47,386 bases of DNA, from NCBI GenBank assembly GCA_910587935.1, contig CAJUNP010000024.1:1-47386 (forward strand), written 5' to 3'. Made by a program: the position numbers and the translations under genes. A model generated the notes under the pieces. The model was not told the DNA's origin, did not search any database, and was given only the letters and a program-made list of their open reading frames with translations. Below, in pieces: positions 1-9,800 of the stretch (position 1 is its first letter; each line of letters begins with the position of its first letter). Origin of the DNA: an uncultured Lachnospiraceae bacterium (GTDB taxonomy: Bacteria; Bacillota; Clostridia; Lachnospirales; Lachnospiraceae).

Positions 1-38
1 TGGCTCGCTAAAAAAATGAAATTTTTTTTATTCCTTAC

Positions 39-854
39 TTGACACAAGCAGATTTTTACCTGCTCCATGCCATGAATCAGGAAACCTGGGAAAAAATGCT
101 TAAGATTGGTGTGGTGGAATACTGCGAGAATCTGAAAAAAGAAGGCAAAATCAGACAGCTTGGATTTTCCTTCCATGATGAATATGAAGTGTTTGAACGG
201 ATTCTTACATACCGGGACTGGGATTTCTGCCAGCTGCAGCTCAACTATATGGATATGGATGAGCAGGCGGGAAGACGAGGTTGTGAACTGGCCGTAAAAC
301 GGGGCGTTCCCATTATTGTCATGGAGCCCGTCAGAGGCGGCGCGCTGGCAAAATTTGCAGAAGATATTACCGAAAAATTTGACCGGATGAAACCGGGCGC
401 ATCGCCGGCTTCTTTCGCCCTGCGCTATGCGGCGGGACTGCCCGGCGTTAAGGTGGTTTTAAGCGGTATGTCTTCCATGGAGCAGCTGGAGGATAATCTG
501 AAAACCTTTGAGGATTTCCATTTGTTAGATGAAGCGGAACAAAATGGGCTGGAAGAAATTGTGAACATGTTAAGAAGCCGTGTGCAGAACCGCTGTACGG
601 GATGCCGGTACTGTATGCCCTGTCCTGCGGGCGTGGATATTCCCGGGTGCTTCAGCGCATGGAACAATTATCACATGTATCAGAATTACAACGTGGTCGC
701 ATGGGCGTGGGAAAACAACGTGGGGGAGGCGGCCCAGGCCAAGAACTGTATTCAGTGCGGTAAATGCGAAGCGGTATGTCCCCAGAAGATTTCCATCCGG
801 GAAGACCTGAAGAAGGTACAGGAAGACCTGGATAAAAAGGAAATGCGGTTCTGA
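39..854 (+). CDS. Aldo/keto reductase with C-terminal ferredoxin domain, 5'-truncated
   Basis: This is the C-terminal part of an NADP-dependent aldo/keto reductase of the kind that carries two iron-sulfur clusters. The open frame begins in the middle of the barrel: DFYLLHAM near its start holds the catalytic His, while the cofactor-binding first strands with the Asp, Tyr and Lys of the family lie off the left edge. The TTG at 39 is only the first possible start in the open frame, not a believable gene start. Two cysteine groups of the pattern CxxCxxCxxxCP lie near residues 186-196 and 237-247 and should bind two [4Fe-4S] clusters. About 100 residues are missing compared with the usual length near 370. 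Homology stops abruptly around position 38, where an in-frame stop (9-11) and low-complexity sequence appear. The substrate cannot be told from sequence. Confidence 0.85.
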   Translation: MTQADFYLLHAMNQETWEKMLKIGVVEYCENLKKEGKIRQLGFSFHDEYEVFERILTYRDWDFCQLQLNYMDMDEQAGRRGCELAVKRGVPIIVMEPVRGGALAKFAEDITEKFDRMKPGASPASFALRYAAGLPGVKVVLSGMSSMEQLEDNLKTFEDFHLLDEAEQNGLEEIVNMLRSRVQNRCTGCRYCMPCPAGVDIPGCFSAWNNYHMYQNYNVVAWAWENNVGEAAQAKNCIQCGKCEAVCPQKISIREDLKKVQEDLDKKEMRF

Positions 855-888
855 TAATCTTTAGGCGGCGGAGGCAAATCTGCATTTT

Positions 889-1803
889 ATGGAAAAAGCG
901 TTCAAGTTAGAATTTGACAGCGAAAAATCAGGCGGTCTGTACGTAAACTGCTGCGGCTGCTCCGAGACGGAGCCGCTGCACAGTTTCGGACCGGCCGTAA
1001 AACCTCATTACCTGATTCATTACGTATTAAAGGGAAAGGGACTTTTTCAGCTGGGCCAAAAGGAATACCATCTGGAAGCGGGTAACGGTTTTCTGATTGA
1101 ACCGGAGGAGCTGACCTTTTACCAGGCGGATGAGAAAGATCCCTGGACTTATGTCTGGGTGGGCTTTGGCGGAAGCCAGGCAAAAAGATGTCTGGAGTCG
1201 TTGGGCCTGTCCGGAGGACATCCCGTTTTTTCCTGCAGGGAATCCGAACAACTGTATGAACTGGTCCGGGACATGATGGAGCACCAGACCTTCGGTATTG
1301 CCAATGAACTGCGCAGGAACGGTTTGCTGGGCGTATTTTTGTCGGTGATCGGCGCATCGGCGGATGTGTTTGATAAAAGCGAACCGGATAAGGGGAATCA
1401 ATATGTGAAAAAAGCGGTTTCCTTTATTCAGAGTAATTACTGCAATCCGATCAGGGTCACGGATGTGGCGGATTACGTGTGCATTAACCGCAGTTATTTG
1501 TTTACGCTGTTCAAAAATTACCTGGGGATGTCTCCCCAGCAGTTTCTGGCCAGATTCCGGGTGGCAAAAGCGGCGCAGCTTTTACTGTCTACCTCTTATA
1601 CCATAGAGAGCATAGCTTTATCCTGCGGATACGGCGACGGATTTGTTTTTACGAAAGCCTTTCACCAAATCAAGGGAATGTCTCCTTCGGAATACCGGAA
1701 AGAAATGAGACGGAGAGGAACCCTTGGGGAGCGGGAAGCGTTTTTGGAACAGCTGGCAGGCTATCTTTCCGGAGCCTCATGGATGGAGGGCGGAGAGCCT
1801 TAA
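889..1803 (+). CDS. AraC-family transcriptional regulator
   Basis: A 304-residue DNA-binding regulator. Residues about 20-110 look like the cupin-type AraC ligand-binding domain (HYLIHYVLKGKG, then FLIEPEELTFYQAD). Residues about 165-275 hold the double helix-turn-helix, with the typical second-helix text SIALSCGYGDGFVFTKAFHQIKGMSPSEYRK. It starts 34 bases after the reductase and reads the same way, so it may control that gene or be transcribed with it. A GGCGGAGG sequence lies about 13 bases before the ATG, a slightly long spacing. In Firmicutes such proteins usually sense sugars; the ligand here is unknown. Confidence 0.88.
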   Translation: MEKAFKLEFDSEKSGGLYVNCCGCSETEPLHSFGPAVKPHYLIHYVLKGKGLFQLGQKEYHLEAGNGFLIEPEELTFYQADEKDPWTYVWVGFGGSQAKRCLESLGLSGGHPVFSCRESEQLYELVRDMMEHQTFGIANELRRNGLLGVFLSVIGASADVFDKSEPDKGNQYVKKAVSFIQSNYCNPIRVTDVADYVCINRSYLFTLFKNYLGMSPQQFLARFRVAKAAQLLLSTSYTIESIALSCGYGDGFVFTKAFHQIKGMSPSEYRKEMRRRGTLGEREAFLEQLAGYLSGASWMEGGEP

Positions 1804-1830
1804 GAAAGTTTATAAAGGAGCAAAAATCCT

Positions 1831-2691
1831 ATGAAAATTTCAGAAATCTACAGTCAGAAAAAGAGAAGCCTTTCTTTTGAGATATTTCCACCGAAAAAAG
1901 ACAGCGAACTTAAAAATATCGACGCAACCCTGGAAGTTTTATGCCAGCTAAAGCCGGATTTTATCAGCGTGACCTTTGGAGCAGGCGGCAGTTCTAACTG
2001 TAACCGTACCATTGAGCTTGCCAAAAAAATTAAATATGAATATCAGGTGGAACCGGTGGTGCATCTGACCTGCCTGACCTACAACAAAAAGGAAATCGAT
2101 GCGTTTTCCGAAGTGTTAACGAAAGAGGGGATTGAGAATATCCTGGCTTTGCGCGGAGACCGGAATCCGGACATTCCGGAAAAAAATGATTTTAAACATG
2201 CCTTCCAGCTTATGGAATACCTGGGAAAAAAGGGGGATTTCTGCATGGCGGGAGCCTGTTATCCGGAATGTCATCCCGAATCCGAAAGCCGGGTCAGCGA
2301 GATCCAGCATTTAAAATATAAACAGGATGCGGGCGCAAAGGTCTTGCTTTCCCAGCTGTTTTTTGATAACGGCCTGTTTTTCCGGTTTGTGGAGGACTGC
2401 AGAATCGGCGGTCTTACCGTTCCCATTATTCCGGGTATTATGCCGGTTATTAATGCGGCGCAGATAAAGCGAATGGTAACCATGTGCGGAGCTTCCTTCC
2501 CGGAACGATTCCGGAAAATTATCCGTAAATTTGAGGACAACAAAGAGGCGCTGTTTGATGCCGGCATGTCCTATGCGCTGAGCCAGATTATTGACCTGCT
2601 TGTTAGCGATATCGACGGAATTCACCTGTATACCATGAATAATCCTGCGGTTGCCGGGAAAATCTGCGAGGGTATCAGGAATATTATATAA
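1831..2691 (+). CDS. metF: 5,10-methylenetetrahydrofolate reductase
   Basis: A 286-residue FAD enzyme that reduces methylene-tetrahydrofolate to methyl-tetrahydrofolate for methionine synthesis and one-carbon metabolism. The N-terminal SFEIFPPK carries the family's catalytic Glu. ISVTFGAGGSS and LALRGDRNP are the standard folate and flavin-site motifs, and the length is normal for bacterial MetF. AAAGGAG stands at a good distance before the ATG. It follows the AraC gene by 27 bases and reads the same way. The sequence turns AT-rich right after its stop, where the restriction-modification island begins. Confidence 0.93.
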   Translation: MKISEIYSQKKRSLSFEIFPPKKDSELKNIDATLEVLCQLKPDFISVTFGAGGSSNCNRTIELAKKIKYEYQVEPVVHLTCLTYNKKEIDAFSEVLTKEGIENILALRGDRNPDIPEKNDFKHAFQLMEYLGKKGDFCMAGACYPECHPESESRVSEIQHLKYKQDAGAKVLLSQLFFDNGLFFRFVEDCRIGGLTVPIIPGIMPVINAAQIKRMVTMCGASFPERFRKIIRKFEDNKEALFDAGMSYALSQIIDLLVSDIDGIHLYTMNNPAVAGKICEGIRNII

Positions 2692-2730
2692 CAGTTTTAT
2701 AAGAACTGAACGTATATTCGAAAAAAGTGC

Positions 2731-2759
2731 TTGCTTTTAATACCAATCAATAGTATAAT
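2731..2759 (+). promoter_or_regulatory. Promoter of the restriction-modification operon
   Basis: TTGCTT (2731-2736) and TATAAT (2754-2759) are separated by exactly 17 bases, a near-consensus vegetative promoter. The expected transcription start lies near 2766, some 37 bases before the methyltransferase ATG. Confidence 0.75.
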
Positions 2760-2760
2760 T

Positions 2761-2790
2761 TGGGAAAAATCAGGTATATATTATTTCCCA
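2761..2790. promoter_or_regulatory. Candidate operator palindrome over the R-M transcription start
   Basis: TGGGAAA (2761-2767) and TTTCCCA (2784-2790) form an inverted repeat with further partial symmetry inside (AT and TA-rich centre). It begins two bases after the -10 box and spans the expected start of transcription, the usual place for a repressor site. The downstream methyltransferase has an RHH DNA-binding N-terminus, so autoregulation is the natural inference. A role as a leader hairpin cannot be excluded. Confidence 0.5.
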
Positions 2791-2802
2791 GAGGTGGTGT
2801 GG

Positions 2803-3951
2803 ATGAAACAAGTACATTTAAGAGTTGGCGATGATTTATATAATGAGTTGAGCTTCTGTTCTGCAATGACAGAGCAGACGATGCAGGATTGCGTAAGGGA
2901 AGCTGTTGCATATTATGTTACCGATATAAGAAAAAAGCAGCGTAAGATTAAAGAAAAGCAATTTACATTTATTGATTTGTTTGCCGGAATTGGCGGAATG
3001 AGAATAGCCTTTGAAAGGGTGGGTGGTCATTGCGTTTATTCCAGTGAATGGAATAAATACAGCCAACAAACATATTTTGCTAATTTTGGGGAACAGCCGG
3101 AAGGTGATATTACACAGGTTCCGGCTGCATCTGTGCCGGATCATGATATTCTGGTTGCCGGATTTCCCTGCCAGCCATTTTCCATTGCCGGTGTTTCCAA
3201 AAAGAACAGTCTTGGAAGAGCAACAGGATTTGAAGACAAGACGCAGGGAACTCTTTTTTTTGATGTATGCCGGATATTGAAAGAAAAAAGACCCAAAGCT
3301 TTTATGCTTGAAAATGTTAAAAATTTGTGCAGCCATGATAAAGGAAGAACCTTTAAGGTAATACTGGAATCATTAGAGGAATTAGACTACAGTGTATTTT
3401 ATGCCATATTGGATGGACAGGATTATGTGCCTCAACACAGGGAACGTATTCTGATTGTAGGGTTTGACCGAGAAAGATACGGAAGAAATGTCGATTTTGA
3501 CTTTGCCTTATCACGCATATATCCCAAACCGGTTATGCGTGACATTCTGGACGAAGATGTTGATGATAAATATACTTTGTCAGACAAACTCTGGTTATAC
3601 CTTCAGAATTATGCGGCAAAGCACAAAGCGGCAGGAAATGGATTCGGATATGGTATTGCACCGTTAGACGGTGTGTCAAGAACAATCAGTGCAAGATATT
3701 ATAAAGATGGGTCAGAGATATTGATTGAACAAAGAGGTAAGAATCCAAGAAGACTCACTCCGCGCGAATGTGCAAGATTGCAGGGATTTCCGGATGATTT
3801 TAAAATTCCGGTATCTGATACACAAGCATACAGACAATTCGGTAATTCTGTCGTGGTTCCATTGATGGAAGATGTAGCCAAGTTGATAATAAAGAAAATT
3901 GTAGATTTAGATACTGCTGAGACAAGGGAATTACAAAGGGTGGTGATTTAG
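2803..3951 (+). CDS. DNA (cytosine-5) methyltransferase with N-terminal RHH domain
   Basis: A 382-residue DNA methyltransferase that should put 5-methylcytosine in the site cut by the next gene. Residues 1-40 read as a ribbon-helix-helix DNA-binding domain (KQVHLRVGDDLY, then TEQTMQDCVREAVAYYV). The catalytic domain follows: motif I DLFAGIGG near 54, motif IV GFPCQPFS with catalytic Cys123, motif VI ENV, motif VIII QHRER, then LTPRECARLQGFP and GNSVVVPLM. An in-frame start exists at 2731, but that codon lies in the -35 box. The ATG at 2803 has GAGGTGG just before it and lies after the promoter, so it is preferred. Methyltransferases of the EcoRII/SsoII group often carry an N-terminal DNA-binding domain that represses their own promoter; here that domain looks like RHH rather than HTH. 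The nuclease gene starts on the next base after its stop. Confidence 0.93.
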   Translation: MKQVHLRVGDDLYNELSFCSAMTEQTMQDCVREAVAYYVTDIRKKQRKIKEKQFTFIDLFAGIGGMRIAFERVGGHCVYSSEWNKYSQQTYFANFGEQPEGDITQVPAASVPDHDILVAGFPCQPFSIAGVSKKNSLGRATGFEDKTQGTLFFDVCRILKEKRPKAFMLENVKNLCSHDKGRTFKVILESLEELDYSVFYAILDGQDYVPQHRERILIVGFDRERYGRNVDFDFALSRIYPKPVMRDILDEDVDDKYTLSDKLWLYLQNYAAKHKAAGNGFGYGIAPLDGVSRTISARYYKDGSEILIEQRGKNPRRLTPRECARLQGFPDDFKIPVSDTQAYRQFGNSVVVPLMEDVAKLIIKKIVDLDTAETRELQRVVI

Positions 3952-5133
3952 ATGACTACAGGATATGCAGGCCAGGCGATACAATCAGTTCTTAACAGCA
4001 AGAAGGGATTTTGTAAATTTCTTTCCGCGAATGATACAGGTGCAACCGGTGGTCATCAATCAGGAATTCTGATTTCCAAGTCGGCAGTAGACATGTTGTT
4101 CAGTAAACAGGAACTGGCAGTGGACTGTATAACTAAAAAAAACGTAATTATCCGATGGCAGGATGAGCTTAAAACAGAAAGCAGTTTTACATATTATGAA
4201 AGTAAAAATGAATTAAGAATCACACGATTCGGGAGAGGTTTTCCCTTTTTAAAGCCGGAACAGACCGGGGCGATGTTTGTATTTACAAAGCAAACGGATA
4301 TTGATTATTGTGGGTATTTTCTGGAAACAGACGAAGAAATAGAAACGTTTTTGGATACGTTTGGTATTAGTCCGACGGAAACTAACCGTCTTATTGACAT
4401 AACCAAAATGTCATCAGAAACCCAAGAAAAACTGGCAATACAGGAATTTATAAATAGTCTTGAAGTAGATTTTCCGGCGTCAGATGTGATGTCAGCGTCA
4501 GCAAGGTATATTGAAGAAAAAACATATGACCATGTAGAATTTATCCGTACAAATCCTGACAGAAAAATTATCAGTTGGACCAATACGGAATATGCACTGT
4601 TCAGAGCATTAGAATATGCAAGGTATGGTGAGATTATTAAAAAAGGTTTTCAATCTGTAGAGGAATTTGTTAAAGTTGCCAATGCAGTACTGAATCGGAG
4701 AAAAAGCCGTGCGGGGAAAAGTCTTGAACATCATCTTGCGGCAATATTTGATGGAAACAATATAGAATATTCATCACAGGCGGTGACTGAAGGAAATAAG
4801 AAGCCGGATTTTCTGTTTCCTTCACAGAAGGCGTATCATGATTACAGTTTTTCAACAGATAATATTGTTTCTCTTGCAGCGAAAACAACTTGTAAAGACA
4901 GATGGAGACAGGTGTTGAACGAGGCCGATCGATTAAAAAATAAACCAAAATATCTTTGCACGTTGCAGCAGGGGATATCAGGGGCGCAAATGGACGAAAT
5001 GCAGGCTGAAAATGTTATATTAGTAGTTCCCAAACCTTACATAGAGACATATCCAAAGGACAGGAGGGAACGAATTTGGACCTTGTCCCGGTTTGTTCAA
5101 TTTATTAAAAAGATTGAAGGAAAGCATGTTTAA
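3952..5133 (+). CDS. EcoRII-like type II restriction endonuclease
   Basis: A 393-residue nuclease matching EcoRII over its full length. The N-terminal effector domain (B3-like fold) carries SANDTGATGGHQSG near residues 24-37 and ITRFGRGFP. The C-terminal catalytic domain carries NRRKSRAGKSLE, then EGNKKPDFLFPS with Asp286, then AAKTTCKDRWRQ with Lys311, the PD-(D/E)xK pair seen in EcoRII. EcoRII cuts at CCWGG and needs a second site bound by the N-terminal domain; the same specificity is an inference here, helped by the Vsr gene next door. Start and stop fit with no gap to the methyltransferase, so the two are probably made together. Codon and base use are more AT-rich than in the flanking genes, which suggests transfer as a cassette. 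Confidence 0.92.
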   Translation: MTTGYAGQAIQSVLNSKKGFCKFLSANDTGATGGHQSGILISKSAVDMLFSKQELAVDCITKKNVIIRWQDELKTESSFTYYESKNELRITRFGRGFPFLKPEQTGAMFVFTKQTDIDYCGYFLETDEEIETFLDTFGISPTETNRLIDITKMSSETQEKLAIQEFINSLEVDFPASDVMSASARYIEEKTYDHVEFIRTNPDRKIISWTNTEYALFRALEYARYGEIIKKGFQSVEEFVKVANAVLNRRKSRAGKSLEHHLAAIFDGNNIEYSSQAVTEGNKKPDFLFPSQKAYHDYSFSTDNIVSLAAKTTCKDRWRQVLNEADRLKNKPKYLCTLQQGISGAQMDEMQAENVILVVPKPYIETYPKDRRERIWTLSRFVQFIKKIEGKHV

Positions 5134-5201
5134 AAACAAATAATTTTTTACTTTATCATTCAGGAAGTACAGGAATACTGTATTTGTACGGGAGATAAAT
5201 T

Positions 5202-5651
5202 ATGGATATTAAAAGTCCTGGAGAGCGCAGTAAGAATATGGCCGCTATCCGTTCAAGGAATACAAAACCTGAAATATACTACAGAAGATTGCTTTTTGCA
5301 CAGGGATACAGGTATAGTCTCAATTCTAAAAAAGTACCGGGGCATCCGGATATTTATCTGCGAAAATATAATACTGCAATTTTTGTACACGGTTGTTTCT
5401 GGCACAGGCATCCAAATTGCCAATACGCTTATATGCCAAAATCAAGAGTCGAATTCTGGCAGAACAAATTTGAAGCAAATATGAAAAGAGATTATCTGGT
5501 AAGACTGCGGCTTTATAATGATAAAATCAAATGCCTGATTATATGGGAGTGTACGATTAAGAATATGAAAAAAGATATTGAAAAAGAAAGGGAGATTATT
5601 GCGCAAACAAAGGAATTTCTGGAAAACGATAAATTAGTTTTAGAATTTTGA
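5202..5651 (+). CDS. vsr: Very short patch repair endonuclease (Vsr)
   Basis: A 149-residue mismatch endonuclease. Vsr nicks next to the T of a T:G mismatch left when 5-methylcytosine deaminates in a Dcm-type site, and so protects the site from mutation. Family text is clear: SPGERSKNMAAIRSRNTKPE at the N-terminus, then VPGHPDIYL with Asp50 in the place of the metal-binding catalytic Asp of E. coli Vsr, then VHGCFWHRHPNC. It starts 68 bases after the nuclease with GGGAGA before the ATG, and is likely the third gene of the operon. Its presence supports a Dcm-like CCWGG target for the linked methyltransferase. Confidence 0.93.
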   Translation: MDIKSPGERSKNMAAIRSRNTKPEIYYRRLLFAQGYRYSLNSKKVPGHPDIYLRKYNTAIFVHGCFWHRHPNCQYAYMPKSRVEFWQNKFEANMKRDYLVRLRLYNDKIKCLIIWECTIKNMKKDIEKEREIIAQTKEFLENDKLVLEF

Positions 5652-5711
5652 CTATAATAGTCTGGTCTGCACTGATGATAATGAGCTTACTCTTTATACG
5701 ATATAACTGAG

Positions 5712-5753
5712 AAAAAACAGAGTCAATGGCACTGAGTACGATGCCTGACTCTG
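5712..5753 (-). terminator. Terminator after the exported EF-hand-like gene
   Basis: CAGAGTCA (5718-5725) pairs with TGACTCTG (5746-5753), with an inner GGC/GCC pair. On the minus strand the stem is followed by TTTTTT (5717-5712). It sits about 75 bases past the minus-strand stop at 5827. It would also limit antisense reading into vsr. Confidence 0.7.
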
Positions 5754-5826
5754 CTTTAAATATTTATCCACCTGACATAATAGGAGGTATCTTTCAGCGC
5801 TTAAACGCTGGCAGGCATTGTACCCA

Positions 5827-6825
5827 TTATAACGCTGGATACCCCATAAACTCATCATAAGTATAAGTTACTTCCTTCATCTTTTCCAGCGCCGTTTCAT
5901 ATGCACCAAAATAGAGGTCAAGTAATTCCTCATACTGCTCTTTATTTATCCGGAAATACCATTTTCCGCGATACAGTTCAAAAGAACCTTGCGTCTTCAG
6001 TTCTTCAGGAACCGATTCTTTCTCTTTTCCTGCATATTCGGGCATTCTGACCAAGTATACGAAATTCTCGTCGTTGTATTTCCGGAAAGAAAAATAGGTG
6101 TTGCAGATTTCGTTTCCGTTTTCATCGTATTGGTAAAATAAGAAATACTGTCCATTTCGTTGATATTGTACCTTCCCTGTGCCGGTCAACACGTCCCATG
6201 TACACCAGAAGCCACGCAGATACCATAAAATAATTTCCTGCTCCTCCGGCTTATATTTAAAGCAGCCTTTGCATCCCAAATTACTGATATATAATTCCTG
6301 CGAGCCGTCTCCGTCTATATCAAAGAAACTGTATTCGCATCTTTCCAGTTCCGACGGCAGGTCATCGAACAGCGTGGAATTTTTAATGTAAATTTTTTCA
6401 CCCGTTTCCATGTCCGTATAGGGGATCTCGCTTCGGAGCAGTTTCCGGAATATTTCCTGATACTCTTCATAAGTTTCCGGGTTCCCTTTCTCAAACTCAC
6501 CGCAGAAGTCTATCTGGGTATAAGCGGCTTTGATTATCTCATAGGCCGCTTCGTCGATATACGGTAAGCTGAGATCTTCTTCCAATTCACCAAGGGAGTC
6601 ATATACTACCCGCCGGGAAGACTCCGGTTCCGCCGGTGGTACGGGTTCTTCCGGCGCCGTATTTTCCGTACTTTCGCAGATCTGTGTCCGGCTCCACGTT
6701 TTGGCAGCCGTCTTGTTTTCCCTGGCAGGCGCCGTATACGGACCGCAAAGCTTACAGGCCAGTCCGGATGCGAGCAAAAGAATTATGACTGTAATCATCA
6801 TTGTTTTTATTGTTTTTCCTGTCAT
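5827..6825 (-). CDS. Exported or membrane-anchored protein with an EF-hand-like loop
   Basis: A 332-residue protein that I do not recognise as a named family. It starts with a hydrophobic export segment (KTMMITVIILLLASGLAC). The Cys at its end could be a lipid anchor, but the residue three before it is Gly, so the lipobox is poor. A Pro/Glu-rich linker follows. FFDIDGDGSQELYI near the middle is an EF-hand-like calcium loop of the kind seen in extracellular repeat proteins. The ATG at 6825 is chosen because AAGGAG stands just upstream; a GTG at 6849 would overlap the previous gene and lacks a site. It follows the 1101-residue gene by 10 bases in one operon, so the two probably act together outside the cytoplasm. 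Confidence 0.7.
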   Translation of the reverse strand: MTGKTIKTMMITVIILLLASGLACKLCGPYTAPARENKTAAKTWSRTQICESTENTAPEEPVPPAEPESSRRVVYDSLGELEEDLSLPYIDEAAYEIIKAAYTQIDFCGEFEKGNPETYEEYQEIFRKLLRSEIPYTDMETGEKIYIKNSTLFDDLPSELERCEYSFFDIDGDGSQELYISNLGCKGCFKYKPEEQEIILWYLRGFWCTWDVLTGTGKVQYQRNGQYFLFYQYDENGNEICNTYFSFRKYNDENFVYLVRMPEYAGKEKESVPEELKTQGSFELYRGKWYFRINKEQYEELLDLYFGAYETALEKMKEVTYTYDEFMGYPAL

Positions 6826-6835
6826 TATCGGCTCC

Positions 6836-9800
6836 TTATTCCTCTTCACAAAAATATGCGGTTACCCGGACCAGGTCGAAATCGTTGCAGTTAATTCCTC
6901 CGGTGCTTTTGTTGCAGAACTCGATGATCGAGGCGTCTGCATTAGCAGGAGCCCACTCCGCAGAGTTAGAAGCATATGGATACCGGATACCTGTCTGCAC
7001 AAGTCCGTTTTCTACGCCTGCTTCAATCTGCTCTGTCGGAGTTCCGCTATAGCCGTCCATAAATCTCGGATCAGGATACAGGTTATACGTATGTGCTTTT
7101 ATAGTCCTGGCATAACACCTGATGGGTTCCGGTTCCACTTCCCCGGTACTCCTGTTTCTGATTGTTAAATCGATATATCTGTTAAAGGCAAAAAATTCGT
7201 CTTCATTTACTTTACCATCATCCGGGTATCCCGGGATAAAGAATTTAGGCCCGATAGCGATATCATATCTCCCGTTCGTCAGTTCATTATCATTTGTAAA
7301 TTTTCCGTCTATCCCCCAATGTTTCGCCGGATATTTTTCTTCTGTCTTGCCGTTTATCTTCATGGAATAATGTTCCGGAAACGTTTCAGTGACCACCGGT
7401 TTATCCGGAAGAATCAATTCGTCATAGATCCAGCCCATCTTATATTCTTCCAAATCTAACTTTACCGCCGCCCATAAGTTCCCGTCCCGGTCCGCTTCCT
7501 TATACATGACGTTTACCCTGTTTCCGGAATCCAGCCGCAGGATGCTTTCGGAATCTGTGGACGGCTCCTTTCTTACCCTTGCAACCTTTGGCAGGACGAC
7601 GTACTTTTCAGTCGTATCCGGAGAGGCTCCGGCCAGCAGGCAGCTTACTTCCGCCAGGCGGTTTTTAAGCATCGGCGCATACTCCCCGTTATCCCTTCCA
7701 AATCCAATATACAGAGGCTGCGGAAGGGTACGGTTTATAAAGGAAAAAGGAATGGCCCATTCGGCGCAGACAGCGGTTCTGGAAAAAGATACCGTTCCGG
7801 TTTTCTCCCAGCTGTAGTCCGTGCCGGTTCCTGTATACCGGAAAAGCTCCCCGTTTTTTACCATGTAATCGATTCCGGAATTGACCCATCCCATTTCACG
7901 GAATCCGGATGCGGTATTTCCGGCCATATCCAGATACAGGCATAACTGACTGTCCGTATCCAGTTGGGAACCTTCCGCCATCACATAAAGATTATAGCTG
8001 TCCGTTCTTGCGCATAAATTATGGGTTCTGCCGCTTCCGACAGCAAGAATACTGTCTTTTTTCCACTCGGAAGCATCCCCGTCAATATGGTTTTGCTGAT
8101 AATCGACCTCCCGCATCGGTATGGTATACGAAAGTTCATATTCATTTTGTTTTCCGCCGTTTTGGGCCGTTACATATAAAGTTGTGCTTTGGTTAACCGG
8201 AATGGAAACCGTTTGGGATGCGACCGCCGTTCTTGAGGATATCCGGTTTGTCGTATAGGAAATCTGACAACCCGCAGGTCCCGACAAAACTACGTTCTGC
8301 GGCGCTGCATAATTGCCCGGCTTCGGATCGGCGCTGATGAGGACAGGCGGATGCCAGCCGTCCCGTTTCACCTGGGCGTAGGCCCATATATATACTTCTC
8401 CAAACTGCTGGTTAAAACCGTCTACAATGGCCTGGTTTATATTTTTCCATACCCCCAGCTTGCTGCTGTCTAATACAAAGCCTGCAAAATAATGGATCAG
8501 GGACGGCGGGTAGGCAAGATTGTTCTGCACAAAATTGAGGGCGTCCCGGTGCTTCCACATATGGTCGTCGATCAGGTAGTCATAGTCTTCCAGCATAAAG
8601 AAGTCCAGATTGGGATAGGACCAGTATTCGGCGGGCAGATTTACAATGCTCATCATTTCCGGAGCCCTTGTTTTATCCATAACCGAGGGAGGGAAAAACA
8701 GAACCGTAAACAGAGCCTCCGGATAGGCCGCTTTCAGCTCATTTTTTAACAGCCAGGTAAACTCCCCGTTCTTATCCCGCAGGAAATAGAGAACGTCCTC
8801 ATGCCCCTCGATGGAATCGTTTCCCGTTTTGAATACATGCATTTCCCTGCCATATTTATGGCGATACTCATAACGTGTGGCGCTGTCGTAAAAACAGGGG
8901 GAATTATTGACGCCGTCCTCTATATACCACCACCAGGATTCACCCAGCTGGATAACCGGCTGCATCCCGGCCGCTGCAGACAGGCGGGCCAGGCCTTTAA
9001 CATATTCTATGTAAAACATTTTAACGTTATAATTGACAAAGCTGAGCAGAGAAGGCTTCGGTTCCCAGTTGGTGGTTCCAGCCACGCCTGCCCAGTTGCA
9101 CTGTTTCCAGTCGTCCGGCGGGTCTACACATTCCATGGAAATGGAATGAATAACCTTGATTCCCAGGGCGTGGAGCCTGCGCAGGTAGTCCGCGTACCAG
9201 GCTTCAAAGGCCGGGTTAAAAGGTTTTTCCGTCTTTACATTCATCTTGCCTTTTTCAGAATTATAGCGCTTATCATAATAGTGTGAAGCGCCGATGTAGC
9301 AGTTGACAAGCTTTCTGTACCCCAGCTTTTGATATTCGCTGACCACCCGTTCCGGCGTCATATTATAAATGTCGTCGTAATCGTCGCACAGCCTGACCTG
9401 TGTTACGGCCTGAGCGGCGGCTTCCGGTCCGAGAGTACAGCTGCCGCTTACGGTCCAATTACAAAACTCCACCTCATAGGGCATGGAATCCTCCAGGTAT
9501 CCGGTTTCTTTATTATAACCCAGGGGCACGAAAGACCACATGATTTCTTTGATATTATCTGTCGGAACCTGTATCCAGTCGGGATTTTCCACCCATTCGC
9601 CGGCCCCGTCTCCGTCCGGATCCTGCCATATGTAGGGGACCCAGCCTGCGTACAGCCGGTCAAAGTCGAGCACAATATTTCCTTCCGTGCCGGTGGCATC
9701 TCCCGGCGTCCTCCCTTCCGGAAAATGAACGTCTTTGTGGAGGTAGTTCCCGGCTTCCTTTTCCCAGGAATCCTGGGGCCGGTCAACGATGTAATTCCAC

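Noticed and set aside
5795..5810. Small CAGCG/CGCTG hairpin as a second terminator
   Set aside because: Only a 5-bp stem with no T-run; the better terminator lies at 5712-5753.
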